A DNA stretch of 48,937 bases from an uncultured Lachnospiraceae bacterium (lineage in GTDB: Bacteria; Bacillota; Clostridia; Lachnospirales; Lachnospiraceae), in the NCBI GenBank assembly GCA_910583835.1, contig CAJTYM010000031.1:1-48937 (forward strand), written 5' to 3'. How positions within the stretch are numbered: the stretch's first letter is position 1; each line of letters begins with the position of its first letter. This document shows positions 15,216 through 23,982 of this stretch, one piece after another. A program made the translations under genes and the position numbers. The notes below the pieces were generated by a model that was not told the DNA's origin, did no database searches, and saw only the letters and a list, made by a program, of their open reading frames with translations.

Positions 15216-15262
15216 CTGCATTTTTTAGAATCAGGAGAAATTATTCTTATCAAATCAGGCAC

Positions 15263-15438
15263 TCCTACTTAGCGGTAACGGCACGCGGCGCTTCGCGACA
15301 CCTGCCCATTCGTCGCAAGGCATAAAAGAAATGCTTCGCATTTGCCTTGCTCCTACTTAGCGGTAACAGCACGCGGCGCTTCGCGACACCTGCCCATTCG
15401 TCGCAAGGCATAAAAGAAATGCTTCGCATTTGCCTTAC
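15263..15438. repeat. Family B hairpin repeat, two 88-bp tandem units
   Basis: TCCTACTTAGCGGTAAC begins a unit at 15263 and again at 15351, and TCCTACT recurs at 15439. Each unit contains GCGGCGCTTCGCGACACC and AAATGCTTCGCATTTGCC hairpins. The array ends exactly at the stop codon of the next gene (CTA at 15441-15443 lies inside TCCTACT). The two units are almost identical. Confidence 0.85.
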
Positions 15439-15440
15439 TC

Positions 15441-16568
15441 CTACTCAAAATATTTATCCAGCCCATCGGCTATGCCAACGGCTATGTTCTGCTGATAGCC
15501 ACTATCCGCCATATTGGCGTCCTCTGTGGGATTCGTCATAAAGCCCATCTCCACAATCGTCACGGGAACTGTGCACCAATTGATGCCGCTCATGCTGTCC
15601 GTCTCCCAGATGCTCTGCTTATTGGCCCCGGTGGCATTCACAATGCCGTCAAGCACGCATTCTGACAGCTTGCGGCACTGGCTGTAGAGGTTGCCCATAT
15701 AGGGGTTGGCAGAGGTTGGGCAGATTGTCAGCGCGCCGTTCTGCCCGCTGTCGTCCGAGCCGTTGGCGTGGACGCGGATAAAAGCGTCCGCCCCCGCGTT
15801 GTTGGCAACCACTGCCCGCTCGCTATTGCTGATATTTACATCATGGCTGGTGCGCACCATCATCACCTGGTAGCCCCTGGCTTCCAGTTCCTCCTGCAGT
15901 TTCAGGGAGACCTGCAGCGTAAGCTCATATTCTTTCAGCCCGGTGACGCAGCCGGTTGTACCGCTGGCAACCTTGGGCTTCGTCTCGGAAGCCCCCGGTC
16001 CGATAGGTTCCTGCTCACTGTTGCCCTGTGCCTGATGCCCGGCATCAATCACTACCAGGTAACCGTTGTCCGTCACTTCCGATGCCAGCATCAGGAATTC
16101 TGAGGCAATGTAATATTCCTCTTCTCCTACCTGTACCTCACTCCAGGTTCCGTCATTTGCCGTCCTCGTAAAACTGGTTCTGCGGGGCACGGTCTGATAG
16201 ACCTCGCTGTCTGTGGAGGGGGCTTTCCTCACATTGACCGAAGACGTTGTCACAACTTCTTCCTCCGCATAAACGACTGTATCAGGATTCAAAGAGAAAG
16301 CTGCAAGCCTATCCTCCGCTCCCGCGTCCGTCTGCCCCTCTCCATCCTCCGTCTTATCATTCCCATCCTCTGTGTCCGTATTCACAGCGTCATCCTCGGC
16401 CCCATCAGCCTGCTGGGAGCTGTCCTGCTGCCCTTGCTCCGTCTTATCTTCATATTTCTCCGTTGTTATCGGCTCCTTCTGTTTGGGCTCATCGTCTTTG
16501 CCCGCACATCCAGCACATGCCAGCGACAGCAAAAGGATAAAAATTATAACCAGATTATATTTCTTCAT
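15441..16568 (-). CDS. N-acetylmuramoyl-L-alanine amidase lipoprotein with SH3 domain
   Basis: This 375-aa lipoprotein (signal peptide ending LACAGC, Cys at about 21) has an acidic Gln/Glu/Asp-rich spacer (about 25-90). A bacterial SH3 domain follows (about 105-162; SSVNVRKAPSTDSEVYQTV), then an Amidase_3 catalytic domain (about 170-375). Zinc ligands and catalytic residues are visible: VIDAGHQ, GLKEYELTL (Glu), FIRVHANGS (His) and IVEMGFMTN (Glu). It cleaves the bond between MurNAc and L-alanine in peptidoglycan at the outer membrane face of the cell. Its stop codon coincides with the edge of a family B repeat array. The start follows a weak AGAGAGAA site. Confidence 0.9.
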   Translation of the reverse strand: MKKYNLVIIFILLLSLACAGCAGKDDEPKQKEPITTEKYEDKTEQGQQDSSQQADGAEDDAVNTDTEDGNDKTEDGEGQTDAGAEDRLAAFSLNPDTVVYAEEEVVTTSSVNVRKAPSTDSEVYQTVPRRTSFTRTANDGTWSEVQVGEEEYYIASEFLMLASEVTDNGYLVVIDAGHQAQGNSEQEPIGPGASETKPKVASGTTGCVTGLKEYELTLQVSLKLQEELEARGYQVMMVRTSHDVNISNSERAVVANNAGADAFIRVHANGSDDSGQNGALTICPTSANPYMGNLYSQCRKLSECVLDGIVNATGANKQSIWETDSMSGINWCTVPVTIVEMGFMTNPTEDANMADSGYQQNIAVGIADGLDKYFE

Positions 16569-16585
16569 CTATTCTCTCTTTCTAT

Positions 16586-18019
16586 TTATTCTTTCCCGGT
16601 TACTACATGGACTTTTAATAAATTGGTATTTCCCGGGACGCTCAGGGGAACGCCTGCCGTGATGACCGTGATATCACCCACAGAAACCAATCCTGCCTGT
16701 TCTGCCATCTCCACCGCATGGGAGAACAGCTCATCCGTGTCCTCTTTCTGTTTGACTTCCAATGGCGTCACGCCCCAGGAGAGATTGAGCTGGCGGCATA
16801 CTTTCCGGTTGATGCTGCCACCGATAATGTTGCAGCAAGGGCGGTATTTGGAAATCATGCGCGCCGTCTCCCCGGACCAGGTCACGGTGATGATTGCCGC
16901 TGCATCCAGGTCCATTGCCGTTGTGCAGGTGGCGTGGGAAATGGCATTGGTGATATCCGGGTTCTCAGATTCCCGCTGCTTAAAGCGCGCAGTGTAATTG
17001 ATATCCTGCTCCGTGCGGACGGCAATTTTTACCATCGTCTTTACCGATTCCACCGGGTACATGCCCGCAGCCGTCTCCCCGGACAGCATGATAGCGCTGG
17101 TTCCATCGTAAATGGCATTTGCCACATCTGTCGCCTCTGCCCTGGTCGGCCTGGGATTCTTCATCATGGAATCGAGCATCTGGGTAGCTGTGATAACTTG
17201 TTTCCCGGCATTGACCACTTTCTTGATAATCATTTTCTGAATAGAGGGCACGTCCTCCAAGGGGATTTCCACGCCCATGTCGCCCCGCGCCACCATAATT
17301 CCGTCTGATACCTGGATAATCTCATCAATATTCTGCACGCCCTGCATATTCTCAATCTTAGAAATAATATTGACATTGCGGCAGTTCTTCTCAGCAAATA
17401 TTTTCCGTATCTGCATCACGTCATCGGCAGTGCGCACAAAAGATGCTGCAATAAAGTCAAAATCATTTTCAATACCGAAGACGATGTCCTCATAATCCTT
17501 CTCGCTGATATAAGGCATGGACAATTCCACATCCGGCACATTGACGCCTTTTTTATTAGAAATCATGCCGCCGTTTACGACACGGCAGGAAATCTCCGTA
17601 TCATCCACTTCTTCCACATCGAGGGCAATCAGGCCGTCATCAATGAGAATTCTTGAACCTGGCTGCACATCTTTCACGAGGTCCTTATAAGTAATGGAAA
17701 CCTTATTCGCGTCTCCTACCAGTTCCTCTGTTGTCAGCACAAATTTCTCACCTGCCACCAGTTCTGCCTTGCCGCCTTCCAGCTCACGCAGACGTATTTC
17801 CGGTCCTTTGGTGTCTAACAATGTGGCAATCGGAAGGTTTAATTCCTCCCGGAGCTCCTGCACTTTTTTCAGCCGTTCCCCCTGTTCTTCATGGCTCCCA
17901 TGGGAAAAATTGAAGCGGGCGACATTCATGCCCTCCAGCATCAGCTGCCTTAACACATCACCGCGGTCCGTTGCCGGTCCCAATGTGCAGATAATTTTTG
18001 TCTTTCTAAGATTCTTCAT
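16586..18019 (-). CDS. pyk: Pyruvate kinase
   Basis: A 477-aa enzyme catalysing PEP + ADP to pyruvate + ATP, the last step of glycolysis. Recognisable segments are KTKIICTLGPATDR, MNVARFNFSHGSHEE, the active site IISKIENMQGVQNIDEI, MVARGDMGVEIPLE and ATQMLDSMMKNPRPTRAE. It ends with the C-terminal allosteric domain (LLKVHVVTGKE) and lacks the extra PEP-utiliser domain found in Bacillus enzymes. A good AGGAGAGG ribosome binding site precedes the ATG. It lies 21 nt after the carbamate kinase-like gene and 17 nt before the amidase gene, so co-transcription is plausible. Confidence 0.97.
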   Translation of the reverse strand: MKNLRKTKIICTLGPATDRGDVLRQLMLEGMNVARFNFSHGSHEEQGERLKKVQELREELNLPIATLLDTKGPEIRLRELEGGKAELVAGEKFVLTTEELVGDANKVSITYKDLVKDVQPGSRILIDDGLIALDVEEVDDTEISCRVVNGGMISNKKGVNVPDVELSMPYISEKDYEDIVFGIENDFDFIAASFVRTADDVMQIRKIFAEKNCRNVNIISKIENMQGVQNIDEIIQVSDGIMVARGDMGVEIPLEDVPSIQKMIIKKVVNAGKQVITATQMLDSMMKNPRPTRAEATDVANAIYDGTSAIMLSGETAAGMYPVESVKTMVKIAVRTEQDINYTARFKQRESENPDITNAISHATCTTAMDLDAAAIITVTWSGETARMISKYRPCCNIIGGSINRKVCRQLNLSWGVTPLEVKQKEDTDELFSHAVEMAEQAGLVSVGDITVITAGVPLSVPGNTNLLKVHVVTGKE

Positions 18020-18040
18020 AATAACCTCTCCTTCTGAAAT

Positions 18041-18973
18041 TTATTTATGGATGACCGTGCCTGATATGCCAAGGCTGTCCTCATCGGAAATACCCAATTT
18101 CGTAATCAGGACGCTGCGCACGGCAGAATTGCCGATAAACTCTATCGCCGCTTCAATCTTGGGCAGCATCGTCCCCTCTTCAAACTGCCCCTCTGCCATA
18201 TATTGCCGGGCTTGCGCTACCGTCATTTCCTCTAAGGGCTGTTCATTTTCCTTTCCAAAATGCAGACAGACCTTTTCCACACCGGTCAGGATTACCAGAC
18301 GGTCCGCCTCGATTAACTCCGCCAGCTTTTCCGCCGCTGAATCTTTCTCAATCACCGCGCTCGCTCCCTGAAGCTTATGATTTTGCGCCAAAACCGGAAT
18401 CCCGCCGCCCCCGCAGGCAATGACAATCTGGTCCGCCGCAAGCAGCGCGCGGATAGCGTCAATCTCCACCACGTCTACCGGTTTGGGAGCCGCGACAATC
18501 CTGCGGTATCCCTCCGCCATCTTCACTACGTGATTGCCTTTCTTCTCTTCGGCTTCTGCCTCCTCCTCTGTCATCACACGTCCAATGACCTTGGACGGAT
18601 GGTAGAAAGCATCGTCATAAGGGTCCACCGTGACCTGCGTGAGGATTGTGGAAACCGGTTTATATATACCCCGGTTCAAAAGCTCTGTGCGGATGGCATT
18701 CTGAAGGTCATACCCAATATACCCCTGGCTCATTGCCGAGCAGACAGACATCGGCGTTGCCGTATACTCCGGGTAAATCCGGCAGAATTCTGCCATCGCC
18801 GTGTGAATCATGCCTACCTGCGGGCCGTTGCTGTGGGAAATCACCACCTGATAATCATCTTTTATAAAATCAACGACTGCTTTTGCCGCTTTCTTGGTGG
18901 CAAGTTTCTGTTCCGGCAGCGTTGTCCCCAATGCATCATGCCCTAACGCAATCACAATTTTTTTCTTCCTCAT
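18041..18973 (-). CDS. arcC: Carbamate kinase-like enzyme
   Basis: This 310-aa amino-acid-kinase-fold protein resembles carbamate kinase, which makes ATP from carbamoyl phosphate. Diagnostic parts are VVISHSNGPQVGMI, the PMSVCSAMSQGYIGYDLQ region, VACGGGG-type IVIACGGGGIPV, AVIEKDSAAEKLAELI and EGTMLPKIEAAIEF. The N-terminal loop is IALGHDALGTTLPEQ instead of the common ALGGNALL. The start at 18973 is chosen because GGAGG lies 8 bases before it. No arginine deiminase or ornithine/putrescine transcarbamoylase gene is next to it. The substrate is therefore less certain than the fold. Confidence 0.88.
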   Translation of the reverse strand: MRKKKIVIALGHDALGTTLPEQKLATKKAAKAVVDFIKDDYQVVISHSNGPQVGMIHTAMAEFCRIYPEYTATPMSVCSAMSQGYIGYDLQNAIRTELLNRGIYKPVSTILTQVTVDPYDDAFYHPSKVIGRVMTEEEAEAEEKKGNHVVKMAEGYRRIVAAPKPVDVVEIDAIRALLAADQIVIACGGGGIPVLAQNHKLQGASAVIEKDSAAEKLAELIEADRLVILTGVEKVCLHFGKENEQPLEEMTVAQARQYMAEGQFEEGTMLPKIEAAIEFIGNSAVRSVLITKLGISDEDSLGISGTVIHK

Positions 18974-18997
18974 GAAAATTCCCTCCATATGCATAGA

Positions 18998-19027
18998 ACG
19001 CCAATCCAGACATATCCGGATTGGCGT
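18998..19027. terminator. Hairpin between htrA-like gene and arcC
   Basis: ACGCCAATCC / GGATTGGCGT form a perfect 10-bp stem with a 10-base loop. No clear T-run follows on the minus strand, so it may be a processing or leader structure instead of a terminator. Confidence 0.4.
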
Positions 19028-19090
19028 CTCAATTTGCTCTTATCTTACCACATTTTACAGGTTTTTTAAAGAAAAATTTCTATTGTTCCA

Positions 19091-20785
19091 CTATTCAACT
19101 TTCTTCCCTAACGTAACTGTAACGGTTTCTTCCCTCCATTCACCATTATCGTTCTTCTGCAAGGTAACTTCCACCTGCGTTCCCGCTGCGTAATACTTCA
19201 TAGCCTCGGAAAGCCCTTCCAGAGATGTTATCTTCCTGCCGTCAAATTTGGTGAGCACATCGCCTTTGCGGATTCCCGCCTGGTCTGCCGCGCTGTTCTC
19301 AGTTACCATTGTAATATAAAGCCCTTCCGGCATCCCGAAACTGTCTGAAATTTCTGATGTCACATCCTGCCCGGTCACGCCAAGGTATGCAGAGTTGGAT
19401 TCATCGACAACTTCCCTGGTAATCAGGTTATTGATAATCGGCTCTGCTGCCGAGATGGGGATTGCATAGCCCATGCCCTCCACCTGGGTATCTGCATATT
19501 TCACGGAATTGATGCCTATTACCTCTCCGTTCATATTCAACAACGCACCGCCGCTGTTTCCGGGGTTGATTGCCGCATCCGTCTGAATCAGGTCATTTGT
19601 AATGGAAGTTCCCGTCATCTCATCCTGGACGGTCACTTCCCTGTCCAGAGCGCTGATGACGCCTGTCGTCACGGACTGTCCATAGCCCATGGCATTTCCG
19701 ATTGCCACAACGCTCTGTCCAACCTTAATGCTGTCGGAACTGCCTATCGTTGCGACCTTAATCTTCTCCATGGTGTCACTGGGGATGTCTTTGGTCTTAA
19801 CGGACAGCACTGCAAGGTCCGTGCTGGCATCTGTCCCTTTTATCTCTGCCGTCACCTGCTGATTGTCCACAAAGTTCACCGTAAGCTGATTGGAATTGGA
19901 AACTACATGGTTATTGGTGGCAACATAGATTTCCTCCTCTGTCTGCCCAATGATAATGCCGCTTCCTGCGCTGGGAACTTCCTCCTCATAAATGCGTCCG
20001 AAGAAATCTGACTGTACAGCAGAACTCATATTCGTGATAGACACGATGGACGGCATCACATTTTCCGCAACATCGGAAACATCAGATGAAGCTGCTGCCG
20101 TGCTTACTCCGGTGGCAGGCAGGTTCCCTTTATTTACAGTTGTCTCTGCCGCCTTATCTGTGCTTTCTGCCGCGGTCTGCTGTTGTGACTGGTTCGTGCC
20201 AGAGGTATGGCGGAAAGCAAAACCTGTTCCATAGAACACTGTGCCCGATACCAGACCAAATACCAAGGCAAGCGCTGCGCATTTTGCCATCGTCATGCCA
20301 AAGCCGTGCTGCTTCCTTTCACCAGTCTTTTTCTCTTTCTTGGCTTTCTTGCCAGTTTCCTGCGCGCTCCCATAACTTCCTGTTGTGTAAGTCCGCTGCG
20401 CGCTGCCGCTCTCCTCCTGCCTCTCATAATAATTGGGATTGCGTTCCTGGTTTTCCTGATTTACATAGCTGTAAGAATAAATGGAACCCGAAGCCCCTGT
20501 GCTGCTGCCAGGAACAGCTGAGTCTGTACTGCCAGATGCAGCGGTATCCGTATTTCCACTCGCTGTATTGCTTGGCATCGCTGCATCTGTATGCCTGGTC
20601 TCATTTTCCATATTGCCGCTCTGCGCGTTTTCCAGGTTGCTGCCCTGTGTGCTTCCCATGTTATTTGCAAAATTGCTCTCCTGTGTATTTTCCATATTAT
20701 TTGCAAAATTGCTGCCCTGTGCATTTTCCATATTATTTGCAAAATTGCTGTCACCGTTATTGTAATTATTAAAATTGTTATCCAT
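19091..20785 (-). CDS. HtrA/DegP-type membrane serine protease with PDZ domain
   Basis: A 564-aa protease. The N-terminal 150 residues are Asn/Ser/Gly-rich and cytoplasmic, with repeats of NFANNMENAQGS type. One membrane helix follows (about 165-190; CAALALVFGLVSGTVFYGTGF), then a trypsin-like domain. The triad is His in VATNNHVVSNS, Asp in STDLAVLSV and Ser in NPGNSGGALLN. The C-terminal PDZ domain (about 465-560) contains YLGVTGQDV and GIRKGDVLTKFDGRKI. Such proteases degrade misfolded proteins outside the membrane. It has a strong AGGAGA site. It is monocistronic or leads the following genes; a hairpin separates it from arcC. Confidence 0.93.
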   Translation of the reverse strand: MDNNFNNYNNGDSNFANNMENAQGSNFANNMENTQESNFANNMGSTQGSNLENAQSGNMENETRHTDAAMPSNTASGNTDTAASGSTDSAVPGSSTGASGSIYSYSYVNQENQERNPNYYERQEESGSAQRTYTTGSYGSAQETGKKAKKEKKTGERKQHGFGMTMAKCAALALVFGLVSGTVFYGTGFAFRHTSGTNQSQQQTAAESTDKAAETTVNKGNLPATGVSTAAASSDVSDVAENVMPSIVSITNMSSAVQSDFFGRIYEEEVPSAGSGIIIGQTEEEIYVATNNHVVSNSNQLTVNFVDNQQVTAEIKGTDASTDLAVLSVKTKDIPSDTMEKIKVATIGSSDSIKVGQSVVAIGNAMGYGQSVTTGVISALDREVTVQDEMTGTSITNDLIQTDAAINPGNSGGALLNMNGEVIGINSVKYADTQVEGMGYAIPISAAEPIINNLITREVVDESNSAYLGVTGQDVTSEISDSFGMPEGLYITMVTENSAADQAGIRKGDVLTKFDGRKITSLEGLSEAMKYYAAGTQVEVTLQKNDNGEWREETVTVTLGKKVE

Positions 20786-20944
20786 AACAAATATCTCCTT
20801 TCTTCTGCTGTTATCTCTTTGTTCTATAAAGCAGTTTACGAGAGATTTGTGACAAAACTGTGTCTAATATTTTAAAAAAAAGTGTTCTGTTCCATGAAAA
20901 GTCCAGTCTGGAGAGTGTTCCACAGCCGCTTGCATGGATTTCCG

Positions 20945-22771
20945 CTATTCCACCGTCACCGACTTCGCCAGATTCCGCGGTTTATCCACATCGCAGCCCT
21001 TGCCCACCGACACATAATAGCTGAACAGCTGCAGGGGAATAATCGCCAGTGAATTCGTGAACCAGCGGTTTGTCTGGGGAATATAGATGACATAGTCCGC
21101 CGCTTTCTCAATCTCCGTGTTGCCGGTATTGGTCACGGCGAGCACGAACGCCCCACGGCTGGTAAGCTCCACGATATTGCTGATGGTCTTCTTATATAAA
21201 TCCTCCTGAGTCAGCACGGCGGCAACCAAGGTGCCCTCCTCAATCAGGGAAATCGTTCCGTGCTTCAGTTCCCCGGCTGCGTATGCCTCAGAATGGATAT
21301 AGGAAATCTCTTTCAGTTTGAGGGAACCTTCCATGGAAATCGCATGGTCAAGTCCGCGCCCCACGAAAAACACATCCTTAGCGGAAATGTAACGGTTGGC
21401 AAAATGCTGGATTTTCCCCTTGTTACTGAGAAGCATCTCTATCTGCTCCGGCAGCTTCTGCAAATCCTTGAGATATGCATGGACGTCCTGCTCCGTAATC
21501 TCTCCCCGCACCTGTGCAAACTTGATGGCAAGCAGGTATTCCGCAATCAGCTGCGCGCTGTAAGCCTTGGTGGTAGCCACGGCAATCTCCGGTCCTGCCC
21601 AGGTATACATGACCTTATCCGCTTCCCTGGCAATTGAACTGCCCACCACATTGACAATGCCAAGCGTCTTGACGCCCCTGTTTTTCGCCTCGCGCAAAGC
21701 CGCCAGGGAATCTGCCGTCTCCCCGGACTGGCTGATGATGATGACCAAATCATTAGCAGCCAGGATAGGATTGCGGTAACGGAATTCCGAAGCCAAATCC
21801 ACATCCACGGGAATACGCGCCATGCCCTCAAACACATACTTCGCCGTCACGCCCGTATGGTAAGCGGAGCCGCAGGCAACGATATGGATTCTGCCAATCC
21901 CACGGATTTCCTCATCTGACATGCCAAGTTCCTCAATGACTATCGTGCCCTCCTTAATGCGGGGATTTAAGGTATCCCTGACTGTCTGGGGCTGTTCATA
22001 CATTTCCTTTAACATGAAATGCTCATAGCCGCCCTTTTCTGCGGCATTGATATCCCAGTCGATGGCGGAGGGCTCTTTGGTGATTTCCTCGCCGTCCACA
22101 TTATAGAAAGAAATCGCTTCCTCCGACAATACGGCTATCTCCTCATTCTGGATAAAGTACACATTGCGCGTATACTTTAAGACTGCCGGCACGTCAGAGG
22201 CAATCAGGTTGCCGTCCTTGCCATGCCCCACAATCAGAGGGCTGTCCTTGCGCACCGCATAGAGGATGCCGGGATGCGCCTTAAACATGATACCCAGGGC
22301 ATATGAGCCCTCCACGCGGTGCATGACCTTAGTGATGGCTTCCATCGGCTCTCCCTTGTAGTAATAATCGAGCAGATGGGCAACCACCTCCGTGTCCGTA
22401 TCCGACACGAACTGGTAACCTTTGCCCTCCAGGTATTTTTTTAATTTCTGATAATTCTCAATGATTCCATTGTGCACGACAGCAATGCTCTCATCCCCAT
22501 TGAAATGAGGGTGCGCATTGTTATTGGTAGGCGCCCCATGCGTTGCCCAGCGGGTATGCCCGATTCCGGCAACCCCCGGCATTTTGGCGCCGTCATGCGT
22601 CAGTTCATTCAGAACCTTCAATCGCCCGATTGCTTTCTGCACCTTTATGTTCTCTCCGTCAAAGACTGCGATTCCCGCCGAATCATAGCCTCTGTATTCC
22701 AATTTAGACAAACCGTCCAATAATATCGGCGCTGCCTGCGCCTGCCCAATATAGCCCACTATTCCACACAT
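20945..22771 (-). CDS. glmS: Glutamine-fructose-6-phosphate aminotransferase (isomerizing)
   Basis: This 608-aa enzyme makes glucosamine-6-phosphate, the first committed step to UDP-GlcNAc and peptidoglycan. The N-terminal Cys nucleophile (MCGIVGYIG) and LSKLEYRGYDSAG define the glutaminase domain. Two SIS isomerase domains follow (HIVACGSAYHTGV, IIISQSGETADSLAALR, FFVGRGLDHAISMEGSLKLKE), and the protein ends DKPRNLAKSVTVE. The start is the ATG at 22771 behind GGGAGG. It lies 13 nt downstream of the LCP gene. No glmS ribozyme is seen in that short gap, so regulation differs from Bacillus. The 159 bases between its stop and the htrA-like gene start downstream show no clear terminator. Confidence 0.97.
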   Translation of the reverse strand: MCGIVGYIGQAQAAPILLDGLSKLEYRGYDSAGIAVFDGENIKVQKAIGRLKVLNELTHDGAKMPGVAGIGHTRWATHGAPTNNNAHPHFNGDESIAVVHNGIIENYQKLKKYLEGKGYQFVSDTDTEVVAHLLDYYYKGEPMEAITKVMHRVEGSYALGIMFKAHPGILYAVRKDSPLIVGHGKDGNLIASDVPAVLKYTRNVYFIQNEEIAVLSEEAISFYNVDGEEITKEPSAIDWDINAAEKGGYEHFMLKEMYEQPQTVRDTLNPRIKEGTIVIEELGMSDEEIRGIGRIHIVACGSAYHTGVTAKYVFEGMARIPVDVDLASEFRYRNPILAANDLVIIISQSGETADSLAALREAKNRGVKTLGIVNVVGSSIAREADKVMYTWAGPEIAVATTKAYSAQLIAEYLLAIKFAQVRGEITEQDVHAYLKDLQKLPEQIEMLLSNKGKIQHFANRYISAKDVFFVGRGLDHAISMEGSLKLKEISYIHSEAYAAGELKHGTISLIEEGTLVAAVLTQEDLYKKTISNIVELTSRGAFVLAVTNTGNTEIEKAADYVIYIPQTNRWFTNSLAIIPLQLFSYYVSVGKGCDVDKPRNLAKSVTVE

Positions 22772-22784
22772 ATGCTTCCTCCCA

Positions 22785-23906
22785 TTATTCACCGCCTACG
22801 GTCACGCCGGTCCGATAGGCAATCTCATCGCTGATTCCCTGCACACTGTCTGTCACGGTATAACTTGTCGTTCCATATAAGAAATCATGGAGCTGCTTTA
22901 CATTGGATGACAAGTCCTTAGGGATGACACAGTCTGCATTTGACTGCTGATAGGAAATGGATACCACTTTGTTGCGCAAATCAAAGGGAAATCCTCTGCT
23001 CTCTCCCAATTTATAATGAAATGCATCCATTGCCATGGCAATGATTTCCGTCTTGTCAAGGCTGGTCTTTATCTGCGGGAAAACAGCATCTATCAGGTCA
23101 TTGATTGTCCCTATATCTGATTTTAACGCTTTTTCTACCATTTTATTCACCACAAGCCGCTGGCGTTCCGTCCTCTTGAAGTCATCGCCAGCCGTATAAC
23201 GGATTCTGCCGTAGGATACTGCCTGCACACCATTGAGGTTATAGGTGCCTGCTCCCGGAAGCGGGTCATAGCTCTTGCCCGTCACCTCCGATGTCTCAAT
23301 ACAGTAATTATTCAGATGTACGCACTCTTCCTCCGTTATTTCAATCTCCACGCCGCCCAGGATATCTACTGCCTCTGCCACCGCAGAAAAATCGAACGAT
23401 ACATACTCCTGGATATCAAGGTCCAGGTTGGTGTTCAGCATCCGCACCGCCTGTTCAGGGCCTCCCACCGCATAAGCCGCATTTGCCTTGCTGTAAGCCT
23501 CCGTATTATCCAAATCCGCCATTTTGAGGAACGTGTCACGGTATACCGACACCAGACGGACCTCCTTGGTATCCTTGTCAATCCTCGCCAGCATAATTAC
23601 GTCCGAATTGCCGCTGCTGTAGGAATTATTTTCACGGTTGTCCAAGCCAAACAGGGCTATCGTGGTATACTGTCCCAGCACGTCCTTGGTCTCTTTGGAC
23701 AGTTCCTCATTCTCAACGTCTTTCGCCTGAAAACTTTTATCTGTGTTAATCTTGTCCATCTTGGCATTCGTCCAAATCCACAGCAATGCGCCGCCCAGAA
23801 CCAGGAATTCCACGCATACCAATAAAATTTTCCTCCTGCGCCGCTTTGCCCTCATTGCTTTTCTCGCTGCCGCGCTTCTTCCCTGTCCACTCTTCTTATT
23901 CGCCAT
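22785..23906 (-). CDS. LCP (LytR-CpsA-Psr) family wall-polymer transferase, copy 1
   Basis: A 373-aa membrane protein with a short Lys/Arg-rich N-terminus (AMRAKRRRRK), one helix (ILLVCVEFLVLGGALLWIW) and an extracellular LCP domain: ALFGLDNRENNSY, SDVIMLARIDKDT, VSVYRDTF, KANAAYAVGGPEQAVRMLN, YGRIRYTAGDDFKRTERQR. The conserved Arg/Asp residues that bind the polyprenyl pyrophosphate are present. LCP enzymes move lipid-linked glycans such as teichoic acid or capsule onto peptidoglycan. The ATG at 23906 is chosen because GGGTGGAAAG is spaced properly. It is followed by glmS and preceded by glycosyltransferases, which supports a wall-glycan operon. Confidence 0.93.
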   Translation of the reverse strand: MANKKSGQGRSAAARKAMRAKRRRRKILLVCVEFLVLGGALLWIWTNAKMDKINTDKSFQAKDVENEELSKETKDVLGQYTTIALFGLDNRENNSYSSGNSDVIMLARIDKDTKEVRLVSVYRDTFLKMADLDNTEAYSKANAAYAVGGPEQAVRMLNTNLDLDIQEYVSFDFSAVAEAVDILGGVEIEITEEECVHLNNYCIETSEVTGKSYDPLPGAGTYNLNGVQAVSYGRIRYTAGDDFKRTERQRLVVNKMVEKALKSDIGTINDLIDAVFPQIKTSLDKTEIIAMAMDAFHYKLGESRGFPFDLRNKVVSISYQQSNADCVIPKDLSSNVKQLHDFLYGTTSYTVTDSVQGISDEIAYRTGVTVGGE

Positions 23907-23982
23907 ACTTTCCACCCTATCCATTTATTTTCTGTTGTTTTCCAAATACTTACGCTTCCCTGCCGCCCAGGCGCATAGATTT

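Larger units (their letters stand above)
14887..15248. repeat. Toxin-antitoxin-like locus copy B (inverted copy of 7029-7388)
   Basis: It is collinear with copy A in reverse orientation, from the CAGATTGCC -35 region to TTATTCTT at the far end. The pair therefore forms a long imperfect inverted repeat enclosing about 7.5 kb that holds the lectin protein, the lipoproteins and the recombinase. Confidence 0.8.
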
